The notes beneath the pieces are model-generated. The model ran no database searches. It was not told the DNA's origin and saw nothing but the letters and a program-made list of their open reading frames with translations. A program made the position numbers and the translations under genes. Shown here piece after piece: positions 32,951-38,969 of a DNA stretch of 38,969 nucleotides. Position 1 is the stretch's first letter. Each line of letters begins with the position of its first letter. Source of the stretch: Mangrovihabitans endophyticus (lineage in GTDB: Bacteria > Actinomycetota > Actinomycetes > Mycobacteriales > Micromonosporaceae); NCBI RefSeq assembly GCF_014646155.1, contig NZ_BMMX01000049.1, positions 1 to 38,969 of the forward strand, given 5' to 3'.

Positions 32951-33870
32951 GGATGTCTCCTCTCCACGGACGTGGTCAGCGGGAGCCGGGGATCGACGGC
33001 CTGGCCGGCCCAGGTGCCGCGGATCCAGGCGTGGGCCGGGTCGTCGCGCACCCGCCACGCGCGCGGGCCGGGGCCGGCCATCACGTTCAGGTAGTAGAGG
33101 TCGTATCCGGGCGCGGCCATCGACGGCCCGTGCCAGCCGTACGGGATCAGCACCGCGTCGCCGCTGCGCACCTCGGCGCACACGTCGATCGGCCGGTCCG
33201 GATGCCCGTACACGCGCTGATAGCCGACGCCGGGCGCGCCGGACGGCCCGGGCGCCACCTCGAAGTAGTAGATCTCCTCCAGCACCGACTCCGCCGGGCC
33301 GTCCGGGCCGTCCGGGCCGTACCCGCTGCTCTCGTCGTGCTTGTGCGGCGGGTACGACGACCAGTTGCCGCCCGGCGTCAGCACCTCGCAGGCGATCAGC
33401 CGGTCGCAGGCGAACGTCCCGGGTGTGCAGAAATTGGTCACCTGACGGCTGGCCTGCCCGGCACCGCGCAGTTCCACCGGCACGTCCGCCGCGGCGCCGT
33501 ACCGGAACGGCAGCCGACGGCGGGCCCGGGCGGAGGGCAGCGCGAACCGGCCACCGCCGGTGGAGTGCACCGAGACCTCCGCCCCGCGCGGCAGGTACGC
33601 GAAGTCGGTGACCCGGGTGAACACCGACCGCCGCCCGGTCAGCGTGACCCGTTCGTCGTCGCAGGTGACGTGGCAGCCGCCGGACAGCGGCAGCACCAGC
33701 ATCTCGTCGTCGCCGGTGGACAGCCGCAGCCGGCCACCGGCGGGCAGCTCGGCGACGCGCAGCCCGCTGTATCCCCAGCCCGCCTGGTCCGGGGTGATCA
33801 GCAGCCGGTACGGCGGTTGCGCGGTGCTGCCGCGGCGCACCAGCGGGTTGACCCGTGCCGCACGGTTCAC
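32947..33870 (-). CDS. iolB: 5-deoxy-glucuronate isomerase
   Basis: Cupin-fold isomerase (KduI/IolB family) of 307 residues producing 2-deoxy-5-keto-gluconate. The WSSYPPHKHDE motif provides metal-binding histidines, followed by LEEIYYFEV and the second-cupin IPYGWHGPSMAAPGYDLYYLNVMAGP block (given in part). A GPDGPDGPAES insertion between these motifs coincides with three 9-bp DNA repeats at 33297-33320 and appears to be a local expansion in a surface loop. The GTG start at 33870 overlaps the aldolase stop (GTGA), and its own stop overlaps iolD in the same way. Confidence 0.95.
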   Translation of the reverse strand: MNRAARVNPLVRRGSTAQPPYRLLITPDQAGWGYSGLRVAELPAGGRLRLSTGDDEMLVLPLSGGCHVTCDDERVTLTGRRSVFTRVTDFAYLPRGAEVSVHSTGGGRFALPSARARRRLPFRYGAAADVPVELRGAGQASRQVTNFCTPGTFACDRLIACEVLTPGGNWSSYPPHKHDESSGYGPDGPDGPAESVLEEIYYFEVAPGPSGAPGVGYQRVYGHPDRPIDVCAEVRSGDAVLIPYGWHGPSMAAPGYDLYYLNVMAGPGPRAWRVRDDPAHAWIRGTWAGQAVDPRLPLTTSVERRHP

Positions 33871-34760
33871 AGCAGATTCACCGCCCGGTCCACCGCGTCG
33901 GCCACCGACCCGCGCGGCGGGTACAGCAGGGACCGGCCGATCACCAGCCCCTGCACGCCGGGCAGGCCGAGCGCGGCACGCCATCGCCCGTACGCGCCGT
34001 CGGCGTCCGCGGGCACCTCGCCGCCCAGGATCAGGGCGGGCAGGGTGGTCGAGCGCATCACCCGGGCCATGTCCGCGACCACCGGCACCTTCAGCCAGGT
34101 GTACGCCGAGGTGGCGCCCAGTCCGGCGGCGACCGTCACGGCGCGGATCATGGCTTCCGCGGTCAGCTCGTTGCGCACCCGGCCCTGCACCCGGTGGGCG
34201 ATGAACGGCTCCACCATGGCCATCAGCCCGTTCGCCGCGAGGCCGCTGACCGCGCGCCCGCAGGCGTCCAGGGTGGACACCGTGCCGGCGTCGTCGGGGT
34301 CGATGCGCAGCAGCATCTTGCCGCCGGCGAACCCGGCCGCGGCGATGCTGTCCGGGTCGTACGCGGTGAACCGGTCGTCCATCTCGAACGCGGTGCCGGC
34401 CAGCCCGCCGCGGTTCATCGACCCGATCACCACCTTGTCGTCCAGCACCCCGAGCAGCAGCAGGTCCTCCAGCACGTCCGCGGTGCCGAGCACGCCGTTG
34501 ACGCCCGGCCGAGCCAGCGCGGCGCAGAGCCGCTCCAGCAGCCGCGCCCGGTCGGCCATCGCGAGCGCGTCGGCGCCCGCGCGCAACGCGCCGCGCGCCG
34601 GATGGTCGGCCGCGATGATCATCAGCTTTCCGTGCTCGCCCAGCACCGACGCCGGACGCCGACGGCGGGCGGCGGCGTCCGCGATCGCGCCGGGGCGCCG
34701 CACCCGGGTCTCCACCAGGGCAGCCATCCGCCGGGCCGGCAGGTCCGGCGCGTCACGCAT
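33867..34760 (-). CDS. Cgl0158-family (beta/alpha)8-barrel aldolase, inositol pathway
   Basis: Class I aldolase-like TIM barrel of 297 residues resembling the deoxyribose-phosphate-aldolase/LacD-like protein found in corynebacterial iol clusters. Conserved stretches are GKLMIIAADHPARGAL, KVVIGSMNRGGLAGTAFEMD, GGKMLLRIDPDDAGT and TSAYTWLKVPVV (the lysine is a candidate Schiff-base residue), then LILGGEVP. In context it should cleave 2-deoxy-5-keto-gluconate-6-phosphate to dihydroxyacetone phosphate and malonic semialdehyde, the role of IolJ in Bacillus (inference). The ATG at 34760 overlaps iolC by 8 bp. Confidence 0.82.
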   Translation of the reverse strand: MRDAPDLPARRMAALVETRVRRPGAIADAAARRRRPASVLGEHGKLMIIAADHPARGALRAGADALAMADRARLLERLCAALARPGVNGVLGTADVLEDLLLLGVLDDKVVIGSMNRGGLAGTAFEMDDRFTAYDPDSIAAAGFAGGKMLLRIDPDDAGTVSTLDACGRAVSGLAANGLMAMVEPFIAHRVQGRVRNELTAEAMIRAVTVAAGLGATSAYTWLKVPVVADMARVMRSTTLPALILGGEVPADADGAYGRWRAALGLPGVQGLVIGRSLLYPPRGSVADAVDRAVNLL

Positions 34761-35736
34761 GGGTCGCCTCCCGGAGCAGGTCGCGGACCTCCGGCTCGGT
34801 GGGCATGGCATCGGCGCAGGACAGCCGGGAGGCGACAATGGCGCCGGCGGCGTTGGCGAAGCGCATCGTCGCGGCCAGGTCCCACCCGGCCAGCAGGCCG
34901 TGGCAGAGCGCCCCGCCGAACGCGTCCCCGGCGCCGAGTCCGTTCACCACCCGCACCGGCACCGGCGGCACGCGCACCTGCTCCGTGCCCCGCTCACCGG
35001 CGCGGGAGGCGAGCACCCCGGCCGGGCCCTGCTTGATCACCGCGAGCCGCACCCCGGCGGCGTGCAGCGCCGCCGCGGCGGCCACCGGGTCACTCTCCCC
35101 CACCGCGGTCCGGCACTCGTCCAGGTTGCCCACCGCGACGCTCGCGTACGGCAGGGCGGTGCGGTACCAGGCGCGCGCCTGCTCCCGGGACGGCCAGAAC
35201 ATCGGGCGATAGTCCAGGTCGAACACCGTGATGCCGGTGCGGTCCGGGCCCGGCCGGGCGGCGTGCCGGGCGGCCAGCGCGGCAAGTGTGGCCGACCGCG
35301 ACGGTTCCTGGCACAGCCCGGTCCCGGTGACCCAGAAGACGTCCGCCGCCGCGATCCTCGCCAGGTCCAGTTCGGACTCGCGGATCTGCAGGTCCGGCGC
35401 GCTCGGCAGGCGGTAGAAGTAGAGCGGGAAGTCGTCCGGCGGGAAGATCTCGCAGAAGGTGACCGGGGTGGGCAGCCCGCGCACCGGCGTGACCGCGGTG
35501 TCGTCCACGCCGAAGCCGCGCAGCGCGTCGTGCAGGAACGCGCCGAACGGGTCGTCGCCGGTGCGGCTGATCAGCGCGGCGCGGCGGCCGTAGCGGGCGG
35601 CGGCGACCGCCACGTTGGCCGCGCTACCGCCGAGGAACTTGGCGAACGTCCGCACCTCGCGCAGTGAGACGCCGGCCTGGTGCGGGTACAGGTCGACGCC
35701 GAGACGTCCCATCGTCAGTACTTCGTCCGCGGGCAT
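34753..35736 (-). CDS. iolC: 5-dehydro-2-deoxygluconokinase
   Basis: PfkB/ribokinase-family kinase of 327 residues that phosphorylates 2-deoxy-5-keto-gluconate. The N-terminal FLGGSAANVAVAAARYG is the sugar-binding PfkB signature 1, and VVNGLGAGDAFGGALCHGLL near residue 270 is signature 2 with the catalytic Asp and anion hole. The ATG at 35736 has a strong GGAGG ribosome site 7 nt upstream; the open frame extends 13 codons further without support. It is the first gene of the iol operon, with a leader of roughly 140 nt from the predicted promoter. Confidence 0.95.
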   Translation of the reverse strand: MPADEVLTMGRLGVDLYPHQAGVSLREVRTFAKFLGGSAANVAVAAARYGRRAALISRTGDDPFGAFLHDALRGFGVDDTAVTPVRGLPTPVTFCEIFPPDDFPLYFYRLPSAPDLQIRESELDLARIAAADVFWVTGTGLCQEPSRSATLAALAARHAARPGPDRTGITVFDLDYRPMFWPSREQARAWYRTALPYASVAVGNLDECRTAVGESDPVAAAAALHAAGVRLAVIKQGPAGVLASRAGERGTEQVRVPPVPVRVVNGLGAGDAFGGALCHGLLAGWDLAATMRFANAAGAIVASRLSCADAMPTEPEVRDLLREATHA

Positions 35737-35882
35737 GCGTGCGCCTCCGGGCTGTGCGGCTGGGCATGCGGACATTCCGGCGCGATGCGGCGTGCCGGGT
35801 GGATGCCGTGCGAGTTACGGCGCGGTGAAAAGTCGGCGCAGCCCGGGTCACGGGGACACCGGCGCTGGGTTGGTTCGTTTCG

Positions 35883-35911
35883 ATGTAATAACGTGAGGGC
35901 TTCTCCGTCAA
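35883..35911 (-). promoter_or_regulatory. Predicted promoter of the iol operon
   Basis: On the minus strand TTGACG (35911-35906) and TTACAT (35888-35883) are separated by 17 bp. The -35 is strong, the -10 weak. The perfect palindrome lies immediately upstream of the -35, and a degenerate copy of its core overlaps the -10. Confidence 0.5.
35884..35893. promoter_or_regulatory. Second, degenerate IolR-like site
   Basis: TGTAATAACG matches 8 of 10 positions of the KGWCHTRACA pattern that I recall for IolR. It overlaps the predicted -10 of the iol operon and its centre is 33 bp from the perfect site, about three helical turns. Confidence 0.4.
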
Positions 35912-35912
35912 T

Positions 35913-35930
35913 AGTTTGTCATGACAAACT
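35913..35930. promoter_or_regulatory. Perfect 18-bp palindrome, candidate IolR (GntR) operator
   Basis: AGTTTGTCATGACAAACT is fully self-complementary. Its core TGTCATGACA (35917-35926) fits the IolR pattern KGWCHTRACA remembered from Corynebacterium glutamicum at all ten positions. It lies 17 bp before the gntR start codon and next to the -35 of the divergent iol operon, so it could serve repression of both. Confidence 0.78.
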
Positions 35931-35947
35931 GATTTCCGAGGACCGCC

Positions 35948-36712
35948 ATGTCGCCCGACCTGTCCGCCCCCCGCAGCCCCGTCCGCCCCGTGGAGGTGGA
36001 CCGCACCAGTCCCGTGCCGCTCTATTTCCAGGTCGCCACCCGCCTGCAGGAACTGATCGAGAAGGGCGAGATCGGCGTCGGGTCACGCATCGAGAACGAG
36101 GTCGACCTGGCCGAACGCCTCGGAGTCTCGCGCCCCACCACCCGCCGCGCCATCCAGTACCTGGTGGAACGCGGCATGCTCGTGCGCAAGCGCGGGGTGG
36201 GCACGAGCGTGGTGCATCCCAAGGTGCGCCGGCCGGTCGAACTGTCCAGCCTGTACGACGACCTGCGCGCCGCCGACCGCACGCCCCGCACCGAGGTGCT
36301 CGACCTGCGCACCATCGCGGCGCCGCCGGAGGTCGCCGCGGCCCTGGAGATCGAACCGGGCGGCGAGATCGTCTGGTTCGAGCGGCTGCGCTACGCCGGC
36401 GGCGAACCGCTCGCGCTGATGCACAACGCCGTCCCGGCCGGCCTGCTCGACGTGAGCGCCGCCGACCTGGCCGAGTTCGGGCTCTATGAGCTGCTGCGCC
36501 GGGCCGGCCTGGTGCCACGGATCGCCAATCAGGTCATCGGCGCCCGCTCGGCCACCACCGCCGAGGCGACTGTGCTGGGTGAGAGGCGGGGCGCGTCGCT
36601 GCTCACCATGGTGCGCACGGCATGGGACGCCGAGGGACAGGCGCTGGAGTACGGCAGCCACGTCTACCGGGCGAGCCGGTACAGCTTCGAGCTCAACCTG
36701 TCCGCGGGCTGA
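35948..36712 (+). CDS. iolR: GntR-family (HutC/UTRA) regulator, probable inositol repressor
   Basis: A 254-residue regulator. The winged HTH spans about residues 20-90 (VPLYFQVATRLQELIEKGEI; ENEVDLAERLGVSRPTTRRA; LVERGMLVRKRGVGTSVV). The C-terminal UTRA ligand-binding domain starts near residue 100 (DDLRAADRTPRTEVLDLRTI) and ends with GSHVYRASRYSFELNLSAG. It is divergent from the 11-gene iol operon with a perfect palindrome between them, so it most likely represses the operon and itself. The ligand would be an inositol-pathway intermediate (inference). The stop is 11 bp from the convergent methyltransferase stop. Confidence 0.88.
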   Translation: MSPDLSAPRSPVRPVEVDRTSPVPLYFQVATRLQELIEKGEIGVGSRIENEVDLAERLGVSRPTTRRAIQYLVERGMLVRKRGVGTSVVHPKVRRPVELSSLYDDLRAADRTPRTEVLDLRTIAAPPEVAAALEIEPGGEIVWFERLRYAGGEPLALMHNAVPAGLLDVSAADLAEFGLYELLRRAGLVPRIANQVIGARSATTAEATVLGERRGASLLTMVRTAWDAEGQALEYGSHVYRASRYSFELNLSAG

Positions 36713-36723
36713 GCCGCACGCCG

Positions 36724-37800
36724 TCAGCCCGCATCGACCGCCTCGATCACCGCGTACGGGCGATGGATCGGCGTCACCCGGGAGACTCGCAGACCCGCCG
36801 CGGCGAGCAGCCCGGCGTACTCCGGAAGCTCCCGCTCCCGGCCGGTGGTGGCGAAGAGCATCGCCATGTCGGTCAGGGCCGCGCTGACCGACGGCGCCGC
36901 CGGAGTCATCACCATCTCGATGACGTGCACCCGCCCGCCGGGCCGCAGCGCCGCCCGCACATTCGACAGGATCCGCACGCACGCCGCGTCGTCCCAGTCG
37001 TGCAGGATGTGCTTGAGCAGGACCACGTCACCGGGCGGCACCGCGGCGAAGAAGTCACCCGCCGTCGCCGTGAGCCGATCGCCCAGGCCACGCAGCGCGG
37101 CATGCTCGGCCGCGCCCGGCACCACGTGCGGCAGGTCCAGGACCGTGCCGGTCAGGCCGGGGCGGCGGCGGAGCAACTCGCACACCAGGGCGCCGTTCGC
37201 ACCGCCGACATCCACCACCGCCTGGCCGTCCTCGGCCACGATGGCGTCCACCGCGCCGTCGATCACCGGCGCGGCCAGGTCGGTCATCCCCGCGCTGAAC
37301 AGACGGGCGTCCTCGGGGTGCCGCCCGAAGTATTCGAACACGTCGCAACCGAGTGTCTCGGTCACATGGTTGCGCCCGCGGGCGACGGTCTCGGGCATCA
37401 GCAGCGCGGGGCCCCAGAAGACCGGCCCGGCGGATGCCTGCGCATAATGCTTGAGCGTGCGGGCGCTGCCGGAGCGCAACAGGGCCAGCGGGGCACCGCC
37501 GGAGAACCGCCGGTCATCCGGGTCATAGCTGAGGATGCCGAGCGCCACGCCCGCGCGCAGCACCCGGTAGGTCATGTCCGGATCGGCGGACGCCCGGCTG
37601 GCGATCTCCTCGGCGGTCAACGGGCCGGCTTCGAGGTGGTCGGCCACCGACAGCCCGGCCATCGTGCGAACGACCTGACTCCCCCACGCTCCCATGATGA
37701 GCTGGTACATCCGGTCGTAGTCGTCGCCCGCTCCCGGCTCGTCGGCCGGCGGCGGTCGGGTGTCGTCCACGGACATGTCAGGCCGCCCCCACTGGCGCAT
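36724..37800 (-). CDS. SAM-dependent O-methyltransferase (methyltransferase family 2)
   Basis: A 358-residue enzyme of the plant-COMT/hydroxyneurosporene type common in natural-product pathways. The N-terminal dimerisation winged-helix domain covers about residues 25-110 (YQLIMGAWGSQVVRTMAGLS; YRVLRAGVALGILS). The SAM-binding motif is VVDVGGANGALVCELL. The catalytic His lies in LLKHILHDWDDAACVRIL, the equivalent of the COMT histidine base. The ATG at 37800 is chosen because GAAGGA lies about 6 nt upstream; ATGs at 37806 and 37776 are alternatives. No other biosynthetic gene is near, so the substrate is unknown. Confidence 0.88.
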   Translation of the reverse strand: MRQWGRPDMSVDDTRPPPADEPGAGDDYDRMYQLIMGAWGSQVVRTMAGLSVADHLEAGPLTAEEIASRASADPDMTYRVLRAGVALGILSYDPDDRRFSGGAPLALLRSGSARTLKHYAQASAGPVFWGPALLMPETVARGRNHVTETLGCDVFEYFGRHPEDARLFSAGMTDLAAPVIDGAVDAIVAEDGQAVVDVGGANGALVCELLRRRPGLTGTVLDLPHVVPGAAEHAALRGLGDRLTATAGDFFAAVPPGDVVLLKHILHDWDDAACVRILSNVRAALRPGGRVHVIEMVMTPAAPSVSAALTDMAMLFATTGRERELPEYAGLLAAAGLRVSRVTPIHRPYAVIEAVDAG

Positions 37801-37863
37801 GGACATCCTTCGCTCTCGCTGCAGCCTACTGAACCGGTCAAGCTCCGAGCCCTCGCTGCCTCT

Positions 37864-37878
37864 GTCACCGATCGTGAC
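37864..37878. promoter_or_regulatory. Palindrome GTCAC-N5-GTGAC upstream of the methyltransferase
   Basis: GTCAC (37864-37868) and GTGAC (37874-37878) form a perfect inverted repeat in the 124-bp gap between the membrane-protein stop and the methyltransferase start. It could be an operator; chance is also possible. Confidence 0.3.
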
Positions 37879-37924
37879 CGCGCTCGTGCCGCCGTGTCCG
37901 CGATGGTGAAACTCGACTCGGCGG

Positions 37925-38969
37925 TCAATCGTCGGCCGGGCGGAAGCTGTCGAAGACCAACCGCAACTCGTCCTCGGTGGCGTCCCACCGGGCGTCGGTG
38001 GTCTGCCAGTAGACCCCGTACGCCTGATGCTTCGACGTGATGAACCCGCGGTTGTTGACGTGCTGGCGTGCGCCGTACCGGTCGAAGGTGAACTCCCAGT
38101 CGGCGGCCTTGATGAAGTAGTCCACGGACTTGATGTGGATCTCGTGGTAGTTCGGGAAGTCGCCGTGCGCGACCCGGTACTTCGCCTTGCCCTCCCAGTC
38201 GGCCACCGGATCCCACTGCGGCTCGTCGGTCTGGTCGATGCCGAGCACCCGGCCGGAGGACCGGAAGTACACGATGGACCCCTCCTTGGACTTCGACCAT
38301 CCCTTCGGAACGTAGAGCGAGAAGCCGGTGGGGTCGTGGTAGTCGGTCCAGCCGTCGGGCAGATCCGGCAGCGCATGGTCGCCGCCGGAGCCGCCGGAAT
38401 TCGCCGCCGGGGACGACGCGGTGGTGGGCGCGGTGGACGGCGGCGTGCTGGTGGGCGTGCTGCTCGGTGTGGTACTCGGCGTCGACGACGGTGTCGCCGC
38501 GGTCGACGGAGCAGGGGCGGGGGCAGAGGCGACGGAACTGGAGGCCGGCCGCGCGATGCTGGTCCGGTCACCGGTGTCGGGGCGCAGCACCAGCCACACG
38601 GCAGCCGCGGCGGCCAGCACGACCAGGGTGATCCCGCCGGCGATCAGCGGCCGGCGCCGTCGGCGGGGTGCCGCAGAGGGCGCGCCGACCGGCGCGGGCG
38701 GCTCGGCGGGAGACTCACCCGGCTCGGTGGGCGATGCGGGCGACACGGGCGACATGGGCGATGCGGGCGACACGGGCGACTCACCCGGCTCGGCGGGCGC
38801 GGACGGCGGCTCGGCTCGGGTGGGCGCCTCGGCCGAGGCGGCGGCCTCCTCGGGCTGGACCGCCGCGCCGGGTGAGCCGCCCGCCACGGTGACGTCGTCC
38901 GCGGACGCGTCCGGCGCCGCGTCGGCCAGGGGAGCCGCGTCGGCGGCAGCGGCAGCGGCGGCGGCAGCG
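37925..38969 (-). CDS. C-terminal part of a membrane protein, probably a Ser/Thr kinase (5' end outside window)
   Basis: The reading frame is open to the window edge (347 residues visible), so the true start is probably outside. A GTG at 38887 would give a 320-residue version but has no clear support. The visible part is an Ala/Pro/Ser/Glu-rich cytosolic stretch containing SPASPMSPVSPASP repeats, then a basic cluster RRRRRP. One membrane segment follows (LIAGGITLVVLAAAAAVWLV), then a long Thr/Ser/Pro linker. The extracellular domain starts at YHDPTGFSLYVPKGWSKSKE and ends TEDELRLVFDSFRPADD. This domain and layout match the C-terminal halves of actinobacterial PknB-type kinases as I know them; the kinase domain itself is not in view. 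Confidence 0.75.
   Translation of the reverse strand, partial: AAAAAAAAADAAPLADAAPDASADDVTVAGGSPGAAVQPEEAAASAEAPTRAEPPSAPAEPGESPVSPASPMSPVSPASPTEPGESPAEPPAPVGAPSAAPRRRRRPLIAGGITLVVLAAAAAVWLVLRPDTGDRTSIARPASSSVASAPAPAPSTAATPSSTPSTTPSSTPTSTPPSTAPTTASSPAANSGGSGGDHALPDLPDGWTDYHDPTGFSLYVPKGWSKSKEGSIVYFRSSGRVLGIDQTDEPQWDPVADWEGKAKYRVAHGDFPNYHEIHIKSVDYFIKAADWEFTFDRYGARQHVNNRGFITSKHQAYGVYWQTTDARWDATEDELRLVFDSFRPADD
38706..38793. repeat. Imperfect 9-bp repeats in the kinase-like gene
   Basis: Units of the type GGGCGAYRC recur in tandem and encode alternating Ser-Pro dipeptides (SP-AS-P, SP-MS-P, SP-VS-P) on the minus strand. They sit in the predicted cytosolic juxtamembrane region. Confidence 0.75.

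Noticed and set aside
32953..35667. Plus-strand open frame of 904 codons opposite iolB-iolC
   Set aside because: It lies antisense to iolB, the aldolase and iolC, which have clear motifs; no ribosome site or known domain.
37801..38571. Long N-terminal extension of the methyltransferase overlapping the kinase-like gene
   Set aside because: The extension is Arg/Pro-rich, antisense-like composition and overlaps a same-strand gene in another frame; a clear start with ribosome site exists at 37800.

Overview
The window reads as a chromosomal segment of a high-G+C actinobacterium. Supporting signs are the very G+C-rich codon use, frequent GTG starts, many ATGA/GTGA stop-start overlaps, a Corynebacterium-type glycogen synthase, an actinobacterial PaaN, and the tail of a membrane Ser/Thr kinase-like protein. 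A Micromonosporaceae/Actinoplanes-like source fits but is inference. No rRNA, tRNA, CRISPR array, transposase or phage gene was seen.

Region 1 (1-7000) holds a microsatellite block, the divergent glycogen genes glgC and glgA, a renalase-like FAD oxidoreductase, a secreted or anchored glycosyl-hydrolase-like protein, and an ABC-F ATPase. Region 2 (7061-16208) is a phenylacetate catabolism locus. On the minus strand paaN-thiolase-paaABCDE run almost without gaps, and the ABC-F gene lies 85 bp downstream. Diverging from them are paaI-paaR-paaK, with a palindromic candidate PaaR operator between the two arms. No paaF, paaG or paaH gene is present here, and PaaN lacks a hydrolase domain, so the pathway must be completed elsewhere.

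Region 3 (16215-21402) holds a LacI regulator followed on the same strand by a formylglycine-generating enzyme and a DUF3632-like unknown. Diverging from lacI is a Gfo/Idh/MocA dehydrogenase plus TIM-barrel isomerase pair, with a good promoter (TTGACA) and a LacI-type operator at the expected start site. Region 4 (21403-22078) is non-coding and rich in repeats: a 20-bp tandem array, a 17-bp duplication, a 13-bp inverted repeat and a family of roughly 31-bp-spaced repeats. It is followed by an OmpA-domain lipoprotein with an unusual flanking pair of CxC domains.

Region 5 (23688-36712) is an apparently complete myo-inositol catabolic operon of 11 minus-strand genes: iolC, an aldolase, iolB, iolD, iolA, iolE, an ABC transporter (binding protein, permease, ATPase), iolG and iolH. 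A divergent GntR-type IolR candidate sits upstream. The intergenic region holds a perfect 18-bp palindrome beside a recognisable promoter. Together these genes would import inositol, oxidise it (IolG), dehydrate it (IolE), open the ring (IolD), isomerise (IolB), phosphorylate (IolC), cleave (aldolase) and yield acetyl-CoA (IolA).

Region 6 (36724-38969) holds an orphan O-methyltransferase and the C-terminal part of a membrane protein that runs off the window. The most unusual items are the CxC-OmpA-CxC lipoprotein, the repeat-dense spacer before it, the lacI-FGE-DUF3632-like unit, and the overlapping divergent -10 boxes of glgC/glgA, which may give leaderless mRNAs.
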